Assembly: GCA_019308525.1 (NCBI GenBank)
Contig: JAFDIC010000034.1
Location: 1 to 20,905 of the forward strand
Reading direction: 5' to 3'
Origin: Deltaproteobacteria bacterium
Lineage (GTDB): Bacteria > Desulfobacterota > DSM-4660 > Desulfatiglandales > HGW-15
DNA length: 20,905 bases
Part shown: positions 15,440 through 20,905 of the stretch, piece after piece
How positions within the stretch are numbered: position 1 is the stretch's first letter
How the letters are laid out: each line of letters begins with the position of its first letter
The notes under the pieces: model-generated
What the model was told of the DNA's origin: nothing
Seen by the model: the letters and a program-made list of their open reading frames with translations, nothing else
Database searches by the model: none
Made by a program: the position numbers and the translations under genes

Positions 15440-16666
15440 CTATTCGTATCTCAATGCCTCGACAGGGTTTAACCTGGAGGCGTGCCAGGAAGGGTAGATG
15501 GTAGCAAGGAAAGAGATAACTACGGCTGATATCGCGACGAACACTACGTCTGAGAACTCGACCCCTACCGGCAGAGTTGAGATATAGTAGATGTCCGATG
15601 GGAGCCTTATGAACTTGTACTTGGCGAGCACCTTGCAGAGACCAAGGCCTGAAGCAAGCCCGGCAATGGTGCCGGCCGTTCCTACCAAGAGGCCCTGGAG
15701 CATGAAGATGTTCATTATGCTCCTCGCGGTTGCACCCATGGCCCTCAGGATAGCAACATCTCTCGTCTTTTCCATTACCACCATGACCAGTGTGCTGATG
15801 ATGTTAAGTGCTCCGACCAGGACGATCATGGTCAGTATTATGAACATGGTAATTTTCTCGAGCCGGAGGGCGGAAACCAGGGTCTTGTTCATCAGCTTCC
15901 AGTCCTTGGTCCAGAATGGCATGCCAAGTTTCTCTGATATGGCCTCACCAATACGGTCTGCCTTTTCCACTTCCGTCACCCTGACCTCAAGGCCGGTGAC
16001 ACGATCGCCCATTCCCAGGAAATCCTGGGCCTCCTTTAGAGAGACAAATACGAGGCTTGAATCATACTCATACATTCCAGAGTCAAAGATGCCCGTTATC
16101 TTGTACTTTCGAGTACTTGGAACCCTTCCCAGAGGTGTCAGCTTTCCAAAGGGAGAGATGACGGTCAGTATGTCTCCCGGTCGCACCCCCAATCGCCCCG
16201 CCAGTTCCTTCCCGACTATGATTCCAGGGAGTCCCTGGTGAGTCCTGTCCAAGGAAGACAGGGCGCCTTGCTTTATCATGTCCTTGATGCCGATGACCCC
16301 TGGGGCAGTATTGGTATCCAGCCCCCTGAGATAGGCGCCTGAAGCGGTTCCCAGGCTGTTTATCATAACCTGTCCGTAAATGAAAGGTGTCGTCGCGACC
16401 ACGCCCCTCACTGACTCGACCTTTCTCGCCACATCGCCGTAACGGGAAAAGGCCCCTTCATAGCTCAATACCAGGAGATGGGAATTCACCCCAAGGATCT
16501 TGGACATGAGGTCTTGCCTGAAGCCGTTCATGACCGAGAGCACCACAATCAGGGCCATGACACCCATCATTACCCCTACAACCGATATTACGGTGATTAC
16601 AGAGACAAAGGCCTGTTTTCTCTTGGCCTTCAGGTACCTCAACCCTATGAAGAATTCAAAATACAT
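15440..16666 (-). CDS. Lipoprotein-releasing ABC transporter permease LolC/LolE
   Basis: This is the membrane subunit partner of LolD. The 408 residues show the LolC/E topology: transmembrane helix 1 (about 20-46), a large periplasmic domain (about 47-271), then three helices (about 272-298, 318-345 and 372-392). The cytoplasmic segment EKTRDVAILRAMGA (299-312), between helices 2 and 3, is the conserved coupling region. Only one permease gene is present, so the complex may use two copies of the same subunit, as reported for LolF-type systems; a second permease elsewhere cannot be excluded. It starts 25 bases after lysS with no clear ribosome binding site. Confidence 0.92.
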   Translation of the reverse strand: MYFEFFIGLRYLKAKRKQAFVSVITVISVVGVMMGVMALIVVLSVMNGFRQDLMSKILGVNSHLLVLSYEGAFSRYGDVARKVESVRGVVATTPFIYGQVMINSLGTASGAYLRGLDTNTAPGVIGIKDMIKQGALSSLDRTHQGLPGIIVGKELAGRLGVRPGDILTVISPFGKLTPLGRVPSTRKYKITGIFDSGMYEYDSSLVFVSLKEAQDFLGMGDRVTGLEVRVTEVEKADRIGEAISEKLGMPFWTKDWKLMNKTLVSALRLEKITMFIILTMIVLVGALNIISTLVMVVMEKTRDVAILRAMGATARSIMNIFMLQGLLVGTAGTIAGLASGLGLCKVLAKYKFIRLPSDIYYISTLPVGVEFSDVVFVAISAVVISFLATIYPSWHASRLNPVEALRYE

Positions 16667-16691
16667 GACCGCATCGCTAGGTCTGTGGAGT

Positions 16692-18176
16692 TTAATCTTT
16701 CCTGGGCCTCATTTGGGGGAACAGTATCACGTCCCTGATGGAGGGAGAATCAGTTAGAAGCATTACCAGCCTGTCTATGCCGATTCCCTCCCCTGCCGTG
16801 GGGGGGAGGCCGTATTCCAGGGCAGTGACATAGTCTTCATCCATGAATTGTGCCTCTTCATCCCCTGATTCCCTTAGAGCGACCTGCTGCTCGAACCTTT
16901 TTCTTTGATCTTCGGGATCGTTTAATTCCGTAAAAGCGTTGGCGATCTCTTTGCCGCCGATGAAAAGCTCAAACCTGTCAGTAAGTTGGGGGTTTTGGTC
17001 GTTTCTCCTGGACAGGGGGGATATCTCCGCTGGATAACCATAAACAAATGTCGGCCTGATCAAATTGGGCTCGACGGTCTGGTCGAATATCTTGGCCAGT
17101 ATCTGCTCAAGGGAGTCCCGTTTTGTAAGCACGATCTCCCTGGACCTGGCAAAGTCGATAGCGGCGTCCTTGTCTCTGAGCACCGACTCCTCTACCCCAC
17201 CGATCTCTCTAAGGGAATCGAAGAGGGATATTCTCTCCCAGGGAGGGGTGAAATCAATTTCATTTCCTTGATAGACGATTGTAGTTTTTGCAAATATTTC
17301 TTTGACCAACGTGCTCAGGAGTTCTTCGGTCAGGGCCATAAGATCTTCGTAGGTGGCATAGGCCATGTAGAACTCCAGCATTGTGAACTCGGGGTTGTGC
17401 TGGACAGAAATCCCTTCGTTCCTGAAGTTTCTGTTGATTTCAAAGACCTTCTCCATCCCGCCGACAACCAGCCTCTTGAGATAGAGCTCAGGGGCGACCC
17501 TCAGATAGAGGTTGATGCCGAGGGCGTTGTGAAAGGTCTTGAATGGCTTTGCCGTAGCACCTCCCGGTATGGGCTGCATCATAGGGGTCTCCACCTCGAG
17601 GAAACCCCTGGCCATGAAAAAATTTCTGATGGATTGTAATATCTTGGTTCGGCGGATGAAGACCTCTCTTACCGGGTCATTAACGATGAGATCCAGGTAC
17701 CGCTGCCTGTATCTGGTTTCAACGTCGCTCAACCCGTGCCACTTTTCCGGCAAAGGCCGCATGGATTTGGACAGCAGTTTGATTTCCTTTGCCAGGATGG
17801 TCAGCTCGTTGGTCCTGGTACGGAAGAAGGATCCTTTGATCCCGATGAAATCACCTATGTCTAAGAGTTTGAATACCCTGTACTGGAGCTCGCCCACCTT
17901 GTCCTTTCGGATGTAAGCCTGAATGCGGCCGGTAGCGTCCTTTAGGTGGATAAATGAGGCCCTTCCGAAATCACGGATGGACATTATCCTGCCGGCCATG
18001 GAGAAAACTTTTCTATTTTCTTTCAGGTATTCGGCGCTTACCTTGTCAAAGCGGTCAAATGCCTCTCGGGCAGTAATGTCATACTCATAGCCGGCCGGAT
18101 ACAACTGTACGCCCATGGCTTTGAGTTTCTCAGCCTTTTTCCTCCGGTCCTCTAGGATGGAACTGCTCTTCTCCAT
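16692..18176 (-). CDS. lysS: Lysyl-tRNA synthetase, class II
   Basis: This enzyme charges tRNA-Lys with lysine. The 494-residue protein has an N-terminal OB-fold anticodon-binding domain (about 58-150) and a class II catalytic domain with motif 1 (about 190-200, GFLEVETP), motif 2 (about 249-265, RNFRNEG with the following HNPEFT) and motif 3 (461-470, [10 protein letters not shown]). The length and motifs are standard for bacterial LysS. The ATG at 18176 is preceded by AAGGT 8 bases upstream. It is the first gene of the - strand envelope operon and faces a 663-base divergent intergenic region. No T-box or other known aminoacyl-tRNA sensor motif was seen upstream. Confidence 0.96.
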   Translation of the reverse strand: MEKSSSILEDRRKKAEKLKAMGVQLYPAGYEYDITAREAFDRFDKVSAEYLKENRKVFSMAGRIMSIRDFGRASFIHLKDATGRIQAYIRKDKVGELQYRVFKLLDIGDFIGIKGSFFRTRTNELTILAKEIKLLSKSMRPLPEKWHGLSDVETRYRQRYLDLIVNDPVREVFIRRTKILQSIRNFFMARGFLEVETPMMQPIPGGATAKPFKTFHNALGINLYLRVAPELYLKRLVVGGMEKVFEINRNFRNEGISVQHNPEFTMLEFYMAYATYEDLMALTEELLSTLVKEIFAKTTIVYQGNEIDFTPPWERISLFDSLREIGGVEESVLRDKDAAIDFARSREIVLTKRDSLEQILAKIFDQTVEPNLIRPTFVYGYPAEISPLSRRNDQNPQLTDRFELFIGGKEIANAFTELNDPEDQRKRFEQQVALRESGDEEAQFMDEDYVTALEYGLPPTAGEGIGIDRLVMLLTDSPSIRDVILFPQMRPRKD

Positions 18177-18313
18177 ATCACCATACCTTGATAATGATCG
18201 AATTCAGATTGCCCGGGTCCTGAAATGGCCCAGATATGACAGAGGCCCCGCCCGGGATGGAGTCCTTGAGGGGCATCTATTGTCATAGTCATTAGGGATA
18301 GCACTGGTCCGAC

Positions 18314-18495
18314 ATGGGGTGCGAATGCGTCGCAAGGCCATAGAAGCGGCACGCCGGCCTTTTGGCTGGAGAGCGGACCACAGATCTATGGGTGGCTTGA
18401 TAGAAAAGATCTTGTGCCCTTGGCCGCTTTTTCAAGGGCGCCACTCCGCAGTTCTCGTCAGCCTAATAAGCCGAGGATGTGTTCGCATCCATTAG
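18314..18495 (+). other. Run of five inverted repeats, possible structured RNA
   Basis: Five potential stem-loops follow one another. They are: ATGG/CCAT with inner GCGA/TCGC (18314-18341); CCGGCC-TTTT-GGCTGG (18354-18369); an imperfect CACAGATCT/AGATCTTGTG (18379-18416); GCCCTTG/CAAGGGC with a 10-base loop (18416-18439); and CTAAT/ATTAG enclosing GGATG-TGTTCG-CATCC (18463-18495). The second pairs fully only as + strand RNA, through a G-U pair, which favours the + strand. The pairings are directly visible. That they form an RNA gene or leader is inference. Confidence 0.35.
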
Positions 18496-18601
18496 ATTCC
18501 ATCTCAGACACAAGTGGCAAGTAATAAATCCTAATCATTTGTATAAGTTGAACGTATGCTTGTAATCCATATGCCCCCTATAGTCAAGGTAAAAGAGGCG
18601 C

Positions 18602-18661
18602 GGGGGCAGAAAACATGCGCATCAGGCGGCCCTCTTCAGAGAAATCTGTTGCCCCCTTTTT
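18602..18661 (+). terminator. Terminator-like hairpin upstream of the Fe-S protein gene
   Basis: GGGGGCA (18602-18608) can pair with TGCCCCC (18650-18656), directly followed by TTTTT, then CG and TTTT. The enclosed 41 bases contain a minor CTCT/AGAG hairpin. The long loop makes this weaker than a compact terminator. No + strand protein gene ends just upstream, so it could end a small RNA or act as an attenuator for the downstream gene. Confidence 0.4.
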
Positions 18662-18685
18662 CGTTTTGGGTTAATTTAGCGTTCC

Positions 18686-18720
18686 CTGGGCTACCCCCTG
18701 CTCCCTGTCGGGTTGCCCAG
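18686..18720 (+). repeat. Ten-base-pair stem-loop between the terminator-like hairpin and the Fe-S gene
   Basis: CTGGGC-T-ACCC (18686-18696) faces GGGT-T-GCCCAG (18710-18720), giving 10 pairs interrupted by one T-T mismatch, with a 13-base loop. No T run follows, so it is not a simple terminator. It lies in the presumed 5' leader of the Fe-S protein mRNA. Confidence 0.4.
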
Positions 18721-18839
18721 AACTTCATTAACAAAAGCAGGAGAAAGGAGCCGATTTGGGCAGGCCCGATTGCGGTCCGAGCGGTGGCCAGCCCTTTGTG
18801 AGCCTTCTTACTCCCAAAAAAGATTCTGGAGCCTGGATT

Positions 18840-19946
18840 ATGGTGAGGAGATACGGATTCGAAGAGAAGTTCCGCGAACAAATCCTCAAATGCTCTCGAT
18901 GCGGGTTCTGCCAGGCCGTATGCCCCATCTATGGCCTGACACTGAGGCCAGCCCTCAATGCCAGGGGAAAGATCCTGGTACTCAAGGAGGTAATGGAGGG
19001 CAATATTGAACTGGATGAGGAACTGAGCGAGGCATTTTTTCAGTGCACCACCTGTGCGGGTTGCACGAACAATTGCCCATCTGACATCAAGGTGCCTCAA
19101 ATCGTTGTTGAAGCAAGAAAAGATATGGCACGAGAGGGTATTTATCATCCAGCGTTGAAGGGAATGAGCGAGATCCTCGGCAGATACGACAACATTTACG
19201 GGGAAGAAGAGGCCCCGGACTTCCCCGGGGCGAGGAACAGGAAGGCGGAATTGGTATATTTCGTGGGCTGCGTGGGGTCCTACAGGGAAGAGGAGGCTAC
19301 CAGGGACGTGCTGAAACTCCTGGATCGCCTCGGGGTGGATTACACCCTCATCGACGAGGTCTGCTGTAGCGGTGTCCTGGAGGATGTGGGGTATCAAATC
19401 AATGAGCAGCTTGCTCGAAGAAATACCGAACGCGTGCTCAGCACGGGAGCCGGTACCCTTATCACCGGGTGCCCCTATTGCTACAGGACTTTCACGGAGA
19501 GGCCTCAATATGAAGATCTCAGGCGCAAGGGCGTCGATATCATCCATATCAGCCAGTTTTTGAAAGATATTGACCTTGGCGTGAAGACAGGGAGGCGTGT
19601 CACCTATCATGATCCCTGTGACCTGGGCAGGCACTGCGGGATATACGAGGAGCCGCGCGAGACGATCAGGAGGATTGCCCCTGACTTTGTGGAGATGAAA
19701 AGTCACCACGAGAACGCCCTTTGCTGCGGGGCCGGGGGAGGTGTAAGGGCCGCCTATGCCAGGAACTCCATAGACATGGCAAGGCGCAGGCTGAAGGAGG
19801 CGGAGCAATGCGGCGCGGAAATAGTGTTGACGGAGTGCAACTCCTGCGTACACAATCTCTTGAATGCCAGGTTGAGAAAGCAAAAATTCGCAATATATAC
19901 AACCCCCCAGTTTATCAACAAACTGCTCGAGGGAGAGGAAAAATGA
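18840..19946 (+). CDS. (Fe-S)-binding CCG-domain protein, HdrD/GlcF-like
   Basis: The 368-residue protein carries two 4Fe-4S motifs, C18-x2-C21-x2-C24-x3-C28 and C69-x2-C72-x2-C75-x3-C79, followed by two cysteine-rich CCG domains. The first CCG domain uses C134, C165-C166 and C201/C204; the second uses C240/C246, C285-C286 and C323/C326. This layout is shared by heterodisulfide reductase HdrD, glycolate oxidase GlcF and similar electron-transfer subunits. It has no transmembrane segment, so a cytoplasmic role is likely. I cannot name its flavoprotein partner. The ATG at 18840 fits family N-termini and has GGAG 8 bases upstream. An in-frame TTG at 18756 with a stronger AAAGGAG would add 28 atypical residues. 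Confidence 0.85.
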   Translation: MVRRYGFEEKFREQILKCSRCGFCQAVCPIYGLTLRPALNARGKILVLKEVMEGNIELDEELSEAFFQCTTCAGCTNNCPSDIKVPQIVVEARKDMAREGIYHPALKGMSEILGRYDNIYGEEEAPDFPGARNRKAELVYFVGCVGSYREEEATRDVLKLLDRLGVDYTLIDEVCCSGVLEDVGYQINEQLARRNTERVLSTGAGTLITGCPYCYRTFTERPQYEDLRRKGVDIIHISQFLKDIDLGVKTGRRVTYHDPCDLGRHCGIYEEPRETIRRIAPDFVEMKSHHENALCCGAGGGVRAAYARNSIDMARRRLKEAEQCGAEIVLTECNSCVHNLLNARLRKQKFAIYTTPQFINKLLEGEEK

Positions 19947-20113
19947 GTGCCCTGGGACCCGGGATCTGGCTTCAGGCAACATGCAGTTGACAGGGCGACC
20001 CCTTCTCACCTATACTCAGCCTAGCCAACGTAGCCGGCTGAATGGAGGTGGTAGAGCAAGGCGGGCTTGAAGCAAGGAAATCGCCCGACGGTAATTTCTG
20101 CGAGGAGAGTAAA

Positions 20114-20905
20114 ATGGAAGTGAATCCTAATGATTTCAGAGGCATAGACCCAGGCGAGAGGATACTGATGGGCCCGGGGCCCAGCAATGTGCACCCGAGG
20201 GTGATGCAGGCAATGGCGGCGCCGTGTGTCGGCCACCTGGACCCCTATTACCTGTCAGTGATGGACGATGTAAAGGAACTGCTGAGGTTCGTTTTCCAGA
20301 CCGGAAATGAGATGACGATATCAGTTTCGGGGACGGGTACCGCCGGTATGGAGGCATGCCTGGCAAACCTGATAGAGCCCGGAGACCAAGTCGTCGTCTG
20401 CGTCAACGGTGTGTTCAGCGCGAGGATGTGTGACATCGCGAATCGCCTGGGCGCGAAACTCACCCGGGTGCAAGGTGAATGGGGAAGGGCAATAGATCCG
20501 GAAGAGGTCCGGAGCGCAGTAAAGGGGATGAGTCCAAAGCTTGTGGCAGCGGTTCATGCGGAGACCTCGACCGGTGCCTGCCAGCCCGTGGAGGAGCTGG
20601 CCCGGATAGCGCACGAAGCCGGTGCGCTGTTTTTGGCAGACATGGTTACCTCCCTGGGTGGTATGGACGTAGCACTCGACAGGATGGGTATTGACGTGGC
20701 TTACAGCGGGACCCAAAAATGTATATCCTGCCCGCCCGGGCTTGCGCCAGTATCCTTCAACGAAAGGGCGATGGAAACGGTCAGGGAACGCAAGACACCC
20801 GTGGTAAGCCTCTACCTTGATATGGGGCTGTTGAAGACTTACTGGAACGGCGATACAAGGGCATACCATCATACAGGCCCCATAAACACGAACTATGCCC
20901 TGCGT
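20114..20905 (+). CDS. Alanine/serine-glyoxylate aminotransferase family protein (3' end outside the window)
   Basis: The first 264 codons are present and the frame is open to the window edge. It is a class V, fold type I PLP aminotransferase of the AGXT/serine-glyoxylate group. Visible motifs are MGPGPSNVHP near the N-terminus (19-28), GTGTAGME (73-80) at the cofactor phosphate site, D176 in LADMVTS and the Schiff-base lysine K202 in SGTQKC. Family members move an amino group between alanine or serine and glyoxylate or pyruvate; related phosphonate and ureidoglycine enzymes look alike, so the substrate is open. The ATG at 20114 is preceded by GAGGAGAG. The 167-base gap from the Fe-S gene contains no convincing gene. 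Confidence 0.88.
   Translation, partial: MEVNPNDFRGIDPGERILMGPGPSNVHPRVMQAMAAPCVGHLDPYYLSVMDDVKELLRFVFQTGNEMTISVSGTGTAGMEACLANLIEPGDQVVVCVNGVFSARMCDIANRLGAKLTRVQGEWGRAIDPEEVRSAVKGMSPKLVAAVHAETSTGACQPVEELARIAHEAGALFLADMVTSLGGMDVALDRMGIDVAYSGTQKCISCPPGLAPVSFNERAMETVRERKTPVVSLYLDMGLLKTYWNGDTRAYHHTGPINTNYALR

Larger units (their letters stand above)
18177..18839. other. Divergent intergenic region between lysS and the Fe-S protein gene
   Basis: These 663 bases hold no convincing protein gene; the short open frames have no family resemblance. They should contain the promoters for the - strand envelope operon and for the + strand gene pair, but I found no convincing -35/-10 pair on either strand. 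The region is rich in inverted repeats (listed separately). I found no tRNA, tmRNA, RNase P, SRP RNA or T-box signature by eye. Confidence 0.6.

Noticed and set aside
18475..18490. Possible tRNA T-arm (GGATG-TGTTCG-CATCC)
   Set aside because: The loop has 6 bases and lacks the TTCRA pattern, and no acceptor, D or anticodon arms could be placed around it.
18556..18801. 81-residue + strand open frame in the divergent intergenic region
   Set aside because: It spans the terminator-like hairpin, has no clear ribosome binding site and resembles no family that I know.
19943..19990. 15-residue open frame starting within the stop of the Fe-S gene (ATGA overlap)
   Set aside because: Very short, with no recognisable sequence; the overlap alone can arise by chance.
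18636..20009. 457-codon - strand open frame opposite the Fe-S protein gene
   Set aside because: The + strand frame has all the cysteine motifs of its family; the - strand frame has none and is a shadow.

Overview
The window looks like a chromosomal segment of a Gram-negative bacterium that makes lipid A, most likely from the Desulfobacterota (former Deltaproteobacteria). This is inferred from three things: the block lysS-lolC-lolD-bamA-skp-lpxD-lpxA-lpxI-oxidoreductase-lpxB, the use of LpxI rather than LpxH, and the style of the (Fe-S)-binding CCG-domain protein and the NtrX-like regulator. I see no insertion sequences, CRISPR arrays, phage genes, rRNA or tRNA genes.

Left part (about 1-5081, + strand). 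A fragment of an unrecognised gene is followed by a thymidylate synthase of the archaeal type, which overlaps rlmN (23S rRNA A2503 methyltransferase) by 4 bases. After a 170-base gap with a possible promoter come hisI and hisG (4-base overlap), a class I PLP aminotransferase that seems to lack about 13 internal residues, and engB (ribosome-assembly GTPase), which starts on the base after the aminotransferase stop.

Central part (18176 down to 5071, - strand). Eleven closely spaced genes run in one direction and form a probable envelope-biogenesis operon. They are lysS (lysyl-tRNA synthetase), lolC and lolD (lipoprotein release), bamA (outer-membrane protein insertion, with an extra N-terminal TolB-like domain), skp/ompH (periplasmic chaperone), then lpxD, lpxA, lpxI, a Gfo/Idh/MocA oxidoreductase and lpxB (lipid A assembly), and finally an orphan sigma-54-dependent NtrX-like response regulator. 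fabZ, which commonly lies between lpxD and lpxA, is absent. The last gene overlaps engB tail to tail by 11 bases.

Right part (18177-20905). A 663-base divergent intergenic region holds several consecutive inverted repeats and one terminator-like hairpin with a T run on the + strand; it may encode a structured leader or small RNA. It is followed on the + strand by an iron-sulfur protein with two 4Fe-4S motifs and two CCG domains (HdrD/GlcF-like) and by the first 264 codons of an alanine/serine-glyoxylate aminotransferase cut by the window end.

The strongest candidates for something unusual are the BamA fusion, the oxidoreductase inside the lipid A genes, the structured intergenic region and the internally shortened aminotransferase. 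Most of the window is otherwise conserved housekeeping content, and I found no convincing new multi-gene system.
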